A DNA stretch of 64,000 nucleotides from Pseudogemmobacter bohemicus. GTDB lineage: Bacteria > Pseudomonadota > Alphaproteobacteria > Rhodobacterales > Rhodobacteraceae. The stretch spans positions 593,595 through 657,594 of the forward strand of contig NZ_QNHG01000004.1 of NCBI RefSeq assembly GCF_003290025.1, in the 5' to 3' direction. Positions 27,753-37,600 of this stretch are shown piece by piece. The notes below the pieces were generated by a model. That model saw nothing but the letters and a program-made list of their open reading frames with translations, ran no database searches and was not told where the DNA came from. Positions within the stretch are counted from its first letter, which is position 1. Each line of letters begins with the position of its first letter. Position numbers and translations under genes: made by a program.

Positions 27753-29024
27753 ATGAAATCCAATGCTTTCCTTGTTGCCGGCAGCCTCGTTGCCGCGTTC
27801 TGGGCCAGCACCGCGCTGGCCGATGGGGTGACGCTTCGTGCCCTGATGGAAGACGTGCCGGAGACGAAAATCATCGAGGCACTGCTGCCCGAATTCGAGG
27901 CCGAGACCGGGATCAGGGTCGAATTCGAGAAGGTCGGCTATGGCGATATGCATGACAAGCTGGTGGCGCAGCTTGTCGGCGGCGAAAGCTATTACAACCT
28001 CCTCTCGGTCGATTTCCTCTGGGCGGGCGAGTTCCCGGCCGGCGGCTGGCTGGAAGATCTGACCCCCTATGCGGCAAAGACCGGCTTTGATATGGCGCCG
28101 GTGATCCCGGCCATGCTGGATCTCCTGGGCCGCACCGACGAGGCCATGCCGATCCTGCCGATGTACAACTATTCGATGGGGCTGATCTATCGCACGGATC
28201 TGCTGGAAAACGCCGATCTTGCCGCGAAATATCAGGCAGCAACCGGAAAGGCGCTCGCCGCGCCCGCAACGCTGGAAGACTATGTCGCCATCGCGAAATT
28301 TATGAAGGCCGAGGGCGGTGTGAACGGTGCGGCGATGCAGGGCCAGCGCGGCGATCCCAATTCGATGGAATTCTCGAACTACCTCTTCGCGGCAGGCGGC
28401 GACTATCTGGCCTCCGATGGTTCGGTGGTTTTGAATTCCGATCAGGGCAGGCAGGCGCTTGGCTTCTATACCGATATGATCGCGAACGCCGCCCAGACCG
28501 GCGCGCTTTCGGCCACCCTTGACGACACCATGCGTCTGATGTGCGCGGGCGAGAGCTTCTCGATGGTCACCTATTGGTGGATGCTGCCACAGATCGACAA
28601 TGCAGAGACCTGCCCGAATGTGGCGGGCAAAGTGGCGATTTCGGTGATGCCGGGCGGCCATGGCGAAAGCGGCGGCTGGGGCTGGGGCATTCCGAAAAAC
28701 ATTCCCGATGACCAGAAAGAGGCCGCCTGGACCTTCATCTCCTGGGTGCAGTCGAAAGACATCTCGGTGAAACGTGCGCTTGAGGGCCATGCCCCGGTGC
28801 GCTCGGATGTGTTCGCGGACGCTTCGGTTCTCGCGAAATACCCGTTCTATGCCCAGGCGGGCGAGATCGTGGCGGCCGGCAAAAGCTTCCCCATCTTCAC
28901 CTATACGCCGCAATACCAGGATGTGATCGGCACCCAGCTTTCGCTGGCCGCCAGCGGCGATGCCACGGTCGAGGCCGCGCTGGAGGCTTCGGCAAAAGGC
29001 CTTGAGGAACTGCTCGAAAAGTAA
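27753..29024 (+). CDS. ABC transporter extracellular solute-binding protein, family 1 (second transporter)
   Basis: A 423-residue periplasmic protein with a signal peptide FLVAGSLVAAFWASTALA cleaved near residue 23. Conserved elements are LLPEFEAETGIRVEFEKVGY at the start, LLSVDFLWAGEFPAGGWLED, LPMYNYSMGLIYRTDLL and GGWGWGIPKNIPDDQKEAAW near the end. It shares this layout with the binding protein at 19217. It is preceded by AGAGGAAG and followed by a strong intergenic hairpin before the second permease gene. Confidence 0.92.
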   Translation: MKSNAFLVAGSLVAAFWASTALADGVTLRALMEDVPETKIIEALLPEFEAETGIRVEFEKVGYGDMHDKLVAQLVGGESYYNLLSVDFLWAGEFPAGGWLEDLTPYAAKTGFDMAPVIPAMLDLLGRTDEAMPILPMYNYSMGLIYRTDLLENADLAAKYQAATGKALAAPATLEDYVAIAKFMKAEGGVNGAAMQGQRGDPNSMEFSNYLFAAGGDYLASDGSVVLNSDQGRQALGFYTDMIANAAQTGALSATLDDTMRLMCAGESFSMVTYWWMLPQIDNAETCPNVAGKVAISVMPGGHGESGGWGWGIPKNIPDDQKEAAWTFISWVQSKDISVKRALEGHAPVRSDVFADASVLAKYPFYAQAGEIVAAGKSFPIFTYTPQYQDVIGTQLSLAASGDATVEAALEASAKGLEELLEK

Positions 29025-29039
29025 CCTCTCTCCCTCTTC

Positions 29040-29067
29040 GCCTCCGGGCCAGTCCCGGCCCGGAGGC
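29040..29067 (+). promoter_or_regulatory. intergenic stem-loop after the second binding-protein gene
   Basis: A perfect 11-bp inverted repeat, GCCTCCGGGCC and GGCCCGGAGGC with a 6-base loop, begins 16 bp after the binding-protein stop. It has no U-tract. It occupies the same place as the hairpin at 19177 in the divergent operon and probably balances binding-protein against permease expression. Confidence 0.6.
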
Positions 29068-29131
29068 CCAGTCCAACCATCCCGGCCATGTGCTTACCCC
29101 GGCCATTTGTCTCCCCCGGAAGGAGCGCTCC

Positions 29132-30007
29132 ATGAGCGTGATTGCAAGAAACAGGATCCGTGCCGGCTGGGGCTTTGCCGCTCCGGGCCTTGCCATGCTG
29201 GCGCTGGTGATGGGGATCCCGCTGTTCTACGCGCTGGCGATCTCGCTTTCGACGATGACGATGATCCGTCCCGAGCTGAACCTTGCGGGGCTGGCGAATT
29301 TCGCGAAGATCATGTCCGAGCCGCTGTTCTGGCATTCGCTCTTGCTGACGCTGCGCTATTCGGTGGCGGCGGTGATCGGCGAGTTCATCATCGGCCTCGG
29401 GATCGCGCTGATGCTGCGCCAGGTGATCGCGATGCGGGGGTTCTATTTCGCGGTCCTCACGCTGCCGATGGCGATGTCGCCGGTGGCGGTGGCGCTGATC
29501 TGGCGGATGCTCTTGCAGCCCAATCTCGGCATCATCAACCAGAGCCTTGCCGCAATGGGCCTGCCGATGGTCGACTGGCTGGGCGACAGTTCCATCGCGC
29601 TTTCCACGCTGATCTCGATCGACATCTGGCAGCAGACCTCTTTCGTCGTCTTGCTGCTGTCCGCCGGTCTCGCCTCTTTGCCGCGTGAGCCCTACGAGGC
29701 CGCCGAAGTCGACGGCGCCGGCCCCTTCGCGCAGTTCTGGTATATCACGCTGCCGCTTTTGCGCCCGGTCTCGGCCATTGCCATCGTGATCCAGCTGATC
29801 AACGAATTCCGCACCTATGACCTGATCTATGTGCTGACCAAGGGCGGCCCCGGCGTCTCGACCGAGCTTTTGTCCTTCTTTGCCTATAAGCGCGCCTTTC
29901 AGGGCCTTCAGATCAATGAGGGCAGCGCCGCCGCCTTCCTCCTGTTGCTGATCATCCTGGTGATCACCGTCTTCTTCTTCTGGCTGCTTGAGCGCCGGAA
30001 GGCCTGA
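29132..30007 (+). CDS. CUT1 ABC transporter permease (MalF type, second transporter)
   Basis: A 291-residue inner-membrane permease starting at an ATG preceded by AAGGAG. Helices include GFAAPGLAMLALVMGIPLFY at the start. The EAA motif is YEAAEVDGAGPFAQFWYITL near residue 200, and LIYVLTKGGPGVSTELLSF is diagnostic for the MalF-type half. It completes the second importer (ATPase, MalG-type, binding protein, MalF-type). In-frame coding extends 14 codons upstream of the chosen ATG, into the region after the stem-loop. Confidence 0.92.
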   Translation: MSVIARNRIRAGWGFAAPGLAMLALVMGIPLFYALAISLSTMTMIRPELNLAGLANFAKIMSEPLFWHSLLLTLRYSVAAVIGEFIIGLGIALMLRQVIAMRGFYFAVLTLPMAMSPVAVALIWRMLLQPNLGIINQSLAAMGLPMVDWLGDSSIALSTLISIDIWQQTSFVVLLLSAGLASLPREPYEAAEVDGAGPFAQFWYITLPLLRPVSAIAIVIQLINEFRTYDLIYVLTKGGPGVSTELLSFFAYKRAFQGLQINEGSAAAFLLLLIILVITVFFFWLLERRKA

Positions 30008-30087
30008 TCCCCTGATCCCCTTTCCTCACCCCTCTAACCCATTTCCGCCAGATCGCCGCTTGCGGCAGGCGGAGCAAGGAGACTGAC

Positions 30088-30894
30088 ATGACCAAATTCG
30101 CCGAGCTGTTCCCGGGGATCAAACCCGTGATTGCGATGGTTCACCTGAACCCGATGCCCGGCACGCCCCTTTACGATGCCGATGCCGGGATCGAAGGGAT
30201 CTATCAGGGCGCTTTGAAGGATCTGGAGGCGCTTCAGGCCGCCGGGGTCGATGCGGTGATGTTCGGCAATGAAAACGACCGCCCCTATGAGCTGAAGGTC
30301 GATATCGCCACCACTTCGGCCATGGGTTTCGTCATCGGGCGCCTGCGCGGGAAGATCCAGAAACCCTTCGGCGTCAATGTGCTGTGGGATCCTGACAGCA
30401 CCGTGTCCCTGGCGGCCGCGACCGGCGCCTCTTTCGTGCGCGAGATCTTCACCGGCACCTATGCCTCGGATATGGGGCCCTGGACGCCGAATGCGGGCCG
30501 CGCCATGCGTCGGGCGCGCCAGCTTGACCGCAAGGATCTTGTGATCCTGAACAATGTCTCCGCAGAATTCGCCGCCTCGCTCGACAGCCGCCCGCTGGCG
30601 GATCGCGCACGTTCGGCAGTCTTTTCCTCGATCCCCGATGCGGTGCTGGTCTCCGGCGCGATCACCGGAGAATCCGCAAAGATGATAGATCTCGAAGCGG
30701 TGAAAAAAGCACTGCCCGATACACCTGTTCTCGCCAATACCGGCGTGAAACATGCCACGGTCGGGGATGTGCTGAAGATCGCCGATGGCTGCGTCGTCGG
30801 ATCCTCGCTCAAAGTCGACGGGCATACCTGGAATGCCGTCGATCCGCAACGCGCGCGGGACTTCATGGATATCGTGCGCAAGATGCGGGGCTGA
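30088..30894 (+). CDS. BtpA/SgcQ-family protein
   Basis: A 268-residue TIM-barrel-like protein of the BtpA/SgcQ family: IAMVHLNPMPGTPLYD at the N-terminus, GVDAVMFGNENDRPY, GVNVLWDPDSTVSLAAATGA, VREIFTGTYASDMGPW, and PVLANTGVKHATVGDVLKIA near the C-terminus. SgcQ is encoded in the E. coli sgc sugar operon; BtpA affects photosystem I in cyanobacteria. The biochemical activity is not established, though these conserved His, Asp and Lys residues look like an aldolase- or hydrolase-type active site. Its place at the end of a polyol operon supports a sugar-phosphate role. Confidence 0.88.
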   Translation: MTKFAELFPGIKPVIAMVHLNPMPGTPLYDADAGIEGIYQGALKDLEALQAAGVDAVMFGNENDRPYELKVDIATTSAMGFVIGRLRGKIQKPFGVNVLWDPDSTVSLAAATGASFVREIFTGTYASDMGPWTPNAGRAMRRARQLDRKDLVILNNVSAEFAASLDSRPLADRARSAVFSSIPDAVLVSGAITGESAKMIDLEAVKKALPDTPVLANTGVKHATVGDVLKIADGCVVGSSLKVDGHTWNAVDPQRARDFMDIVRKMRG

Positions 30895-30909
30895 GTCCCA
30901 CGGAAATAC

Positions 30910-30941
30910 CGGGGCCGCCCGTTGCGGCCCCGCTTTCTTTT
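30910..30941 (+). terminator. intrinsic terminator of the plus polyol operon
   Basis: A 9-bp GC stem, CGGGGCCGC and GCGGCCCCG with a CCGTT loop, is followed by CTTTCTTTT. It lies 16 bp after the BtpA/SgcQ stop and is a classical rho-independent terminator. Confidence 0.85.
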
Positions 30942-31089
30942 CAGTCGCCCCCGGAACGACCGACCGGGGCCCTGCTGCGCGCCCCGGCAACAGGACCCGG
31001 CATCATCTCCCTCACCATCCCGAGGAAAGCCCGTTCCGCAAGCCTCAGCGAATTGCGCTTGCCAGCCATGATCCCGGTATCCCACACAC

Positions 31090-31534
31090 CACATATTGTC
31101 CTTCAGACGACAATCCCCATCCACCATTCACGACAACCCGACGCGCGGGACCCTGGTTCTGAACAATGGACTCCGCATCGGCAAACTGGTCTGGAACCGG
31201 CTGCGTTGCATCAAAGACCCTGATCCGGCCGGCGGTGTCACGCCTGAACCTGGAGGGTGAATGGGCCACACTGGGCGCCCCGGAAAACTGCGCCTCGTGG
31301 ATAAGAAGGCCAGAGAGGCTGCAAGGGAACGGCAGAGCCGGCTCTTCTGTGAACCTGCCGGGGAGACCGGCACCAACGTCCTGAATGACCGCCGGCGCTT
31401 CCGGCACCTCTTCGTCGGCCTGATCAGATGTGGCTGTCCCAATCATGGCAGCCTTGCCGCAAAGGGAGCGAAGAAGGCCTCCGCGAAACAGGGGGCCATT
31501 CAGAGATCTGCTTGCATCGCTGACGGAAAGTGAC
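31090..31534 (+). pseudogene. decayed large serine recombinase (C-terminal part)
   Basis: Several segments match, in order, the recombinase domain of Tn3/Pin-type large serine recombinases: STIHDNPTRGTLVLNNGL, RIGKLVWNRLRCIKDP, then in another frame VSRLNLEGEWATLGAPE, then back to KLRLVDKKAREAARERQ and finally RRRFRHLFVGLIRCGCPNHG of the zinc-ribbon. At least two frameshifts and an internal stop (31258) separate them. The N-terminal catalytic domain is absent. It is a relic of a mobile element and marks the left edge of the curlin-like island. Confidence 0.8.
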
Positions 31535-32153
31535 AGGACTGCCCGCCCTTGCAAGATCAGGGGCGACGCTCATTCATCCGGAGGGCGCCAATGACAAGCT
31601 GATACGATACGCCCATTCGGGAAAGACGTGCAGATCGCAGCGACCGGCAGCTTCTGTCAGACCATCAGGACGCGGTAGCGCGCCTGGCGAAAACCCTGAT
31701 CTATGCGCTGCCGATCCGCCATGCGGCGATGCGGTCGGCCAGCAAGGCGGTGCTTTTGCCGGACGCGCGCCGCCCCGGCGGGGATGAGCTGGAACTGGCG
31801 GAACTGGTCGTGGTCGATCTCCACCCGAAGGCAGATCCGGGCCGCCAGCGACAGCCTGGACATGCGCTGCCCGAGCCTGATCGCTTCTGTCGGCATGGCG
31901 CGCCCGGCCCGATCTGGCGGCGCGCGGCGCGCATGGGCTGTCCGAACCCGGCTGCCGGGGAACCGCAATCCTGTTGGCACCGTAAGGGCTGCCGCCCGGC
32001 GGCCCTTACGGCTTCGCTTCCACCGTGGCGCCGGGTCTCTGGCGGCGCCTTTCATCGCCAAAGCCTTCAGCCGTCCTTGCGACAGTGCAAGGCCCGGTTC
32101 CATTCGGAAAACCGGGCCGGGAGCCGTCGCCTCAATTCCCTGCTCGGCAGGTG
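31535..32153. other. stretch without a recognisable gene
   Basis: Open frames here are short and match nothing I recognise. They may be further debris of the recombinase or its cargo. The only structure seen is the inverted repeat at 31980-32011, annotated separately. Confidence 0.5.
31980..32011. repeat. perfect inverted repeat
   Basis: CCGTAAGGGC (31980-31989) and GCCCTTACGG (32002-32011) are perfect 10-bp arms around a 12-base GC-rich loop that can itself pair (GCCG/CGGC). No U-tract follows on either strand, so it is more likely a transcript-end or mobile-element feature than a strong terminator. Confidence 0.6.
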
Positions 32154-32735
32154 TCAGCCTTCGAATGCGGGATCCTCCGGCTCCTCCACGCTCTGCGGCA
32201 GGATATGGCCTTTGCTGCGCGGCTCGCGGATTGCGGCGACCAGGTCTTCATGCCCCGGGATGCGGGTGTTCAGCAACTCATGGATGGTGCCATCGGCATT
32301 GGCAGGCGGCAGGGCCAGCCGCATCAGCGGTCGCCCGTCCAGCGTCAGGTGCAGCACGAGCGAGGGCGCCGGCGTCGCACCGGCATCCCAGGTCAGAACA
32401 AGGTGGAAGACACCGGGATAGACCGCAGGTCTGAGCGACAGCGTGCCGCCCTCGAAATAGCGGATCACCGGGCCGGTGGTTTCTTCGGTATCGGCGGCGG
32501 CGGCAAGCATGGGGATCTCGGTCAGCGAGAGCCCGGCCGAGAGCCGCCCAACGGCGGCGCTGAGGCGTGGATCGTCGCGCAGCTGTGCCATCTGCCCGGG
32601 GCTGAGGCTGAAATCCGGATCGACCAGATAGCGCATCACCTCCATCAGGCCGATCTGCCCGGACGACGGGACAGGCATCGCCGCAACCGATGCGCCGGCA
32701 TAGATCTCATCTGCCCGGTCGAAAATATCGTCCAT
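32154..32735 (-). CDS. hypothetical cytosolic protein, 193 residues
   Basis: I do not recognise this protein. It has no signal peptide or membrane helix. The N-terminal ~90 residues are helical and acidic (GLMEVMRYLVDPDFSLSPG). The C-terminal ~100 residues look like a small beta-sandwich (YFEGGTLSLRPAVYPGVFHL, then LVLHLTLDGRPLMRLALPP) of the sort seen in proteins encoded near sigma factors and signalling NTPases, which is only a resemblance. The ATG at 32735 is chosen over an upstream in-frame ATG because GGAG precedes it. It is last in a three-gene minus unit whose other products are exported, and is the only cytosolic one. Confidence 0.6.
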   Translation of the reverse strand: MDDIFDRADEIYAGASVAAMPVPSSGQIGLMEVMRYLVDPDFSLSPGQMAQLRDDPRLSAAVGRLSAGLSLTEIPMLAAAADTEETTGPVIRYFEGGTLSLRPAVYPGVFHLVLTWDAGATPAPSLVLHLTLDGRPLMRLALPPANADGTIHELLNTRIPGHEDLVAAIREPRSKGHILPQSVEEPEDPAFEG

Positions 32736-32898
32736 CACGGATCTCCGGCATTGATGGTGGCCCGGCCCTGGCAGCGACCGGAAGGGAGAGCGGCAGAGCC
32801 GGGGCGGGGTCCGGCCTGCGCCGAGTATGTACTGCTCTGACGAGACCTGTCGAGCCACTGCATACCATGCTCATGCCCCCGTTTCGGAAGGGCCTGCA

Positions 32899-33270
32899 TC
32901 ATTTCTTCTCCGTGCAGAACAGATTGCCCGCGCTGTCCTCCAGTTCCACCGTGATCGCTATGCCGGCGCCGGTTTCTTCGGTGTTGACGCGGCTCTGGAT
33001 CGACAGCAGCGTGACGGTCTCCCCGGCGCCGAGTGTAAACTGGCCCTGATTGATCACGGTCATCGACCCTTCGCCGTCAAGCGTATAGCGGTAGGAATAG
33101 CGGCCGGTGAAACCGGCATCGGGCGCGGCGGTCACCGAGAAGCGAAGCGACTCGGTGCCGCCCCTTGTGTCGATCTCATGTTTGCATTGCACCGCTCCGG
33201 CGGCGAGAGCGCCATGGCCCAAAAGCGGTGTGATCAGGGCAAAAAGCGCGGCGGCGATACGAAGGGTCAT
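32899..33270 (-). CDS. CsgH-like curli-associated periplasmic protein
   Basis: A 123-residue exported protein. A signal peptide (LRIAAALFALITPLLGHGALA) is followed by a ~100-residue beta-sandwich-type sequence with two cysteines, CKHEID near the start and NLFCTEKK at the end. The pattern SYRYTLDGEGSMTVINQGQF, LGAGETVTLLSIQ and ITVELEDSAGN strongly resembles CsgH, the alphaproteobacterial periplasmic chaperone that blocks premature curlin polymerisation. This identification is by pattern recall and no search was run. AAGGA precedes the ATG. It is 46 bp downstream of the secreted 89-residue gene. Confidence 0.65.
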   Translation of the reverse strand: MTLRIAAALFALITPLLGHGALAAGAVQCKHEIDTRGGTESLRFSVTAAPDAGFTGRYSYRYTLDGEGSMTVINQGQFTLGAGETVTLLSIQSRVNTEETGAGIAITVELEDSAGNLFCTEKK

Positions 33271-33316
33271 CTGGGTTTCCTTTCGGTGAAGGGGGACAGG
33301 CAGGGAGGGGCCGCGC

Positions 33317-33586
33317 TCAGCGGATGATGATGCGCAGCGACTGGTCGGAAGAATTCGGGAAGCCCGGAACATCCTCGTCAGGCCAGGGCGTGAGGGGCCG
33401 GTTTTCGGGCGCGCCATACGGCGGATGGGCATTGGGATTGGGGATCACAGCTTTGCCCTCACATCCGGGCGGGACGAATTTCGTCTCGATGGAGTCGCGG
33501 GTGGTGGCGGAGGCGGCATGGATGCCGGGAGCGGCAAAAACCCCGGTGAGTATGGCGGCCGCAAAGATCATGCGTTTCAGGGTCAT
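33317..33586 (-). CDS. small secreted protein, 89 residues
   Basis: A short exported protein with a signal peptide (MIFAAAILTGVFAAPGIHA). The mature ~65 residues are Pro/Asn/Asp-rich with one cysteine (PPGCEGKAVIPN) and no fold I recognise; the C-terminus SSDQSLRIIIR is beta-like. It is the first gene of the minus unit with the CsgH-like and 193-residue proteins. A copy of the shared 33-bp promoter element lies 51-83 bp upstream, tying it to the other secreted proteins of the island. Confidence 0.65.
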   Translation of the reverse strand: MTLKRMIFAAAILTGVFAAPGIHAASATTRDSIETKFVPPGCEGKAVIPNPNAHPPYGAPENRPLTPWPDEDVPGFPNSSDQSLRIIIR

Positions 33587-33636
33587 ATGTGTTCAGTCCT
33601 TTTATCGGCACGGGCGATTCCGTGCGGCTGAAACTG

Positions 33637-33669
33637 CACAAAGGGGGGAAGCGCGGGTTTTTCCCCGCG
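33637..33669 (-). promoter_or_regulatory. shared ~33-bp promoter element, copy 1
   Basis: Read on the minus strand, CGGGGAAAAACCCGCGCTTC then CCCCCTTTGTG matches the other copies in the pattern CGGGGAA-W4-CCG-C-G(A/C)-(T/C)CCCC-CT-TG. It ends 51 bp before the 89-residue secreted-protein start. This is the most diverged of the four copies. Confidence 0.5.
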
Positions 33670-33790
33670 CGGCGGTTCTGTGCGGGATTTTCGTCGCAGC
33701 CAGTGCGGTATCCCGCCGCACAGCGCGCGCTTTGTGATGCGGGCCGCTTCGGGGCGCCCGGAAGGTTTTTTCATTTTCCGGAACGGCGCG

Positions 33791-33823
33791 GCGGGAAAAT
33801 TCCGCAGACCCCTCTTCTGGGCA
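33791..33823 (+). promoter_or_regulatory. shared ~33-bp promoter element, copy 2
   Basis: GCGGGAAAATTCCGCAGACC then CCTCTTCTGGGCA. The left half is close to a palindrome (GCGGGAAAATTCCGC). It ends 57 bp before the ATG of the secreted protein at 33880. It is clearly alike copy 4 (TTCCGCAGA-CCCC-CTCTGGG). Confidence 0.65.
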
Positions 33824-33879
33824 ATCGGGAGAGAAACCCCCGGCAGCATCAGGAGCCGGGCCATCCAGGAGAAACAGAA

Positions 33880-34350
33880 ATGCAGACCTTCCGCTTCGCC
33901 ACCGTCACCCGCCGCGTCTTCCTCGCTTTCGGGCTGGCGCTTCTTCCGATCACCTCGCTCGCTTCGGCAGAGGTGACCGGCTTCAGGCCCGAAGTGGTCG
34001 TCGCGAATGCCACCGATGGCGTGATCTACATCGTCAAGGTGTCGCCTTCGGAGAGCAGCGTCTGGGGGGAAAACCTGATCGAGTTCGACGAGCTCAGCCC
34101 GGGCGATGTGCGGCGGCTGATGATTGAGGACCATGAGATCAGCCCGAGCGGCAAGTATGACATCGCCATCCTTCTTGAAGACAGCGCCGGAGAGATCGTG
34201 GTGCATGAGGATTCCGGGATCGAGCTGGGCGATATCACCGGCCTGTTGATCGACTATGACGGAATGAGCTTCCTGAACCGCGTGGCGGATGAGGATGAGC
34301 CGGGTCAGCTGCTGCCCAGCGCGTATCGTGGCAAGGGCCCGCTGATCTGA
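33880..34350 (+). CDS. secreted protein of the curlin-like island, 156 residues
   Basis: An exported protein with a signal peptide (RVFLAFGLALLPITSLASA). The mature part is strongly acidic and beta-rich: GFRPEVVVANATDGVIYIVK, LSPGDVRRLMIEDHEI, YDIAILLEDSAGEIVVHED. I do not recognise the family. It shares an EDSAG motif with the CsgH-like protein at 32899, which may be coincidence or common origin. AGGAG precedes the ATG. It carries copy 2 of the shared promoter element and precedes the STAND gene by 276 bp. Confidence 0.65.
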   Translation: MQTFRFATVTRRVFLAFGLALLPITSLASAEVTGFRPEVVVANATDGVIYIVKVSPSESSVWGENLIEFDELSPGDVRRLMIEDHEISPSGKYDIAILLEDSAGEIVVHEDSGIELGDITGLLIDYDGMSFLNRVADEDEPGQLLPSAYRGKGPLI

Positions 34351-34626
34351 TCGGCCCGATCCACCGGTCCCGACAGGGGGACATGGGATGCGATCCGTCG
34401 GGCGGGCTGGTGGGCGGGCGGGCGGGCGCGGAAGCAGGAGATCCCGCCAGCGCCAGGAGGCAACCCGGAACCGGGCTGCCTCCTCGCCGCTTACGCAGGT
34501 CGCCCGTCTTTTCTGTCCCTCTGTCGCGCCCGACCCTCCCGCTGGACTACGGGCGGAGGCCGGTGTTTCATTGCGGCAGACGACAGCCGGATTTTCGATG
34601 GATTCCCTTTTCTCACGAGCCAGTTC

Positions 34627-37600
34627 ATGTCCCGGATGCTGACCCAGCTGATGATCCCGACCTCAAGCGACCACGCCATTGTGCTTGGTCTCGACGAGGA
34701 CCCCCATGCCCCCGAAGCCTGTGTGATGGGCGAAGGGTTCGAGCGGATGCCGATCTCGACCACCTACAACAATTTCGTGCGCCGCCCCGCCGGGGTGATC
34801 GAGCGCGATTTCGGGGGGCGCTTTTATATCCTGCGCGTTTCCGGCCGGATCGACGACGGGCCGAGCTGGCAGCTGGGGGTCTATCTCGCCCATGCGCATC
34901 TTGCGCAAAGCAGCCTCTGGACGCAAAAACCGCCGGGTCCGGGCGACGGCGAAGATGTGGCCCCCGGGCGGCTGGCGGTGGTGACGGGCGCGATCCATCC
35001 GATCGGGATGGTTGTCGGCAAGGTCGGCCATGTCGCGGCGAAAATCGCCCATGCGCTGCCCGGCCTGCGCGCGGCGCGCGCGGCGGGCCAGGACGCATTC
35101 GTCATCGTGCCGCAGGCCAATCTGGTGGATATTCCTGCGGAAAGCGCCGCCGAACTTGCGGAACTGGGCGTGGCGCTGCACGGGGTTGCAACGGTCAGCG
35201 AGGCGGTGTCGATCCTTGGAATGTCCGCCCTCGCAGCGCCTGGCGCGACGGCGGACAAGTCCGCGGGAATATCCGGGGGGCCATCCGCTGGCTGGCAGGG
35301 CAGCCCCTGGCCCGGGCTGAGCGCCTATCAGCCCGGCCAGCGCACGATCTTTTTCGGGCGCGAGCGCGACCGGGCCGCGATCCTCGAACGGCTCGCCCGG
35401 CTGGAGGCGCGCAGCATCGGCGGGCGGCGGCGTGGGTTTCTGGTGGTGCATGGCCGCTCGGGGGTGGGGAAATCCTCGCTGGTGCTGGCCGGTGTCGCGG
35501 GCGACATCATCCGGCCCGGGATGGAGGGGGCCGCGCCCTGGGTTTTGCTGGCCGAAAGCTTTGATGGCAGACAGGGCGAAGACCTGGTGCCGGATCTGTG
35601 CCGGATGATCACGGCGGCGCTGACTGCGGATGGCGCAGAGGATCTGGCCGATGCAACTGCGCTGGCGCGCGATCCGGCCCGGATCGCCGGGATGCTGGAC
35701 AAGGCGGGCAAGGGCAATCTCCTGCTGGTGCTCGACCAGCTTGAACAGGCGCTTTCCGGTCTGTCGCACAAGGCGGCCACGGATTTTGCGACCCTCCTTG
35801 ACGGGATGGGCGCCACGGGGCGGCTCCGGGTGCTGGCGACATTGCGCTCGAACCAGATCGAATTGCTGGGCATGGTGCCGGAACTGGCGGATCTCTTCCC
35901 CGATGAGCGGCTCTACCGGCTGGGTCCGCCCGATCTGAGCGATCTGACCCGGATGATCGCCGCCCCGGCGGCGCTGGCCGGGCTGCGTTTCGTGACGCCT
36001 CCGGGCGAGGCGGCGCTGCCCGAACGCCTGGCCGCCGAGGCGCTGGATTCCCCCGACAGCCTGCCGCTTTTGCAGCTGACGCTGACCCGGCTTTATGGCT
36101 ATGCCCGCAACGGCGAGATCCACGCGGCGGAATATGACCTCATGGGGGGGCTTGCCGGGGCAGCGGCCTCCTGGGCGGATGAGGCGACGGGCTATCTGGA
36201 AAGCGCCGGGGTGGAGCCGCAGGCCATCGACCGGCTCTTGTCCGAGCTGGTGCGGATCGACCCTGAAAACGGCCAGACCCTTGCACGCAGCCCCCGCCTG
36301 CCTGCGCTGCGCGACGACAGTTCCGCAGCGGAGCAGCTTCGCCATCGCATCGCCCGCCATCTCATTGAAATGCGCCTGCTGGCGGATTCCGAGGGCGGAA
36401 GCGACGGCGAGGGGCGGCTGCGGCTGGCACATGAGGCGCTGATCCGCACCTGGCCCCGGCTGGAGGGGATCGTGTCGCGGCTGCGCGCCGAGTTGCAGCT
36501 GCGCGACGAGATCGAGGCCGAGGCCGAAGCCTGGCAGCGCAAGGGGCGCAGCCGTGACCTGCTGCGCCGTGGCCGGCTGCAGATCACGGCTGCGCAGCAA
36601 CTGGCGCAATCGGGGCTGATACCGCTCTCGGACGGCGCCGGAGCCTATATCCATGCCGCCCGCCAGCTGCGCCGCAGAAACGGGGTTCTGAAATGGACGG
36701 CGGCGGCGGCGGTGATGCTGGCCGTGATCGGGGCCTTGTCGCTCGATCTGTTGCGGCGGGCGCAGATCGCGCGCAGTGAGGTCCATCTGGCCGAGACGCG
36801 CGAGGCTTCGGCGCGCGACCTGGCGCGCAGCCTTGCCGTCTCGCAGGCGGTCACCCTCAGCGATGCGGGGCGCCCGGATGAGGCGCTTGTCCTGCTGCTG
36901 GATGCGGCCGGCGGGCCCGATGCCGCGCGCGCGGCACCGCAGCTCAGGGCCTCCTTCGAGCGTGTCCTGCAACGCGCGCGCACCGAGACCCGCTTTGAGA
37001 TGCCCGAAAATGTGCGCGCGTTGCTGCTCGACCAGGAGATGTGGCTGCATGATCCGGAGTCGGGGCAGCTCTGGCGTGTTGCCGATGCGCAGGGCCCTGT
37101 CCCGGTCGCGCGGCTGCCCGGTCGCGCCCAGGCCATAGGGCGGATCGACGGGTTTGCCGGTGTGGTCCTGACCCTGCTGACAGACAGCGAGATCACCTTT
37201 GAAGGCGTGGCTGACGACGGCACGATGCGGACTCTGGCGCGGGTGCAGCTTGCCGAAATCTACGGATCGCAGGGCAGCCGCGGGCAAAGCGATATCCCGG
37301 ACGGAACCGGACGGGAGCTGTGGGTCCAGATGCTCCGGGACGGAACCGCTGTCGTGCGCACAACGCAGCTCTCCCAACTGGGGGATTTCGGCTTCCTGCT
37401 TGTCAATCTTGTAACCGGGGAACAGGTCATTTCCCGGATGAGCGGCTCGGTCGAGCTGCATGTCGATGCGCAGATGAAGCCCTATCTCAGCATCCGCCGA
37501 TATGACGACGATCCCGGCCTGGCCCTCACCTCATGGCTGGAGGTGAGGGAATTCGACGAGAACACGGAATTCAACGCCTATCTGGAAGGCAGGCTGCGCG

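Noticed and set aside
34405..34430. Short GGGC repeat tract before the STAND gene
   Set aside because: Only a few units, common in GC-rich intergenic DNA, and not tied to a reading frame that could phase-vary.
34383..35564. A plus-strand frame starting before and overlapping the STAND gene
   Set aside because: Composition is Gly/Arg/Pro-rich without motifs and it is out of frame with the clearly conserved STAND protein.
34663..37461. A 932-codon open frame on the minus strand opposite the STAND gene
   Set aside because: It has the Arg/Gln/His-rich composition of an antisense shadow in GC-rich DNA. The plus strand shows conserved Walker and Lon motifs, so it is the coding strand.
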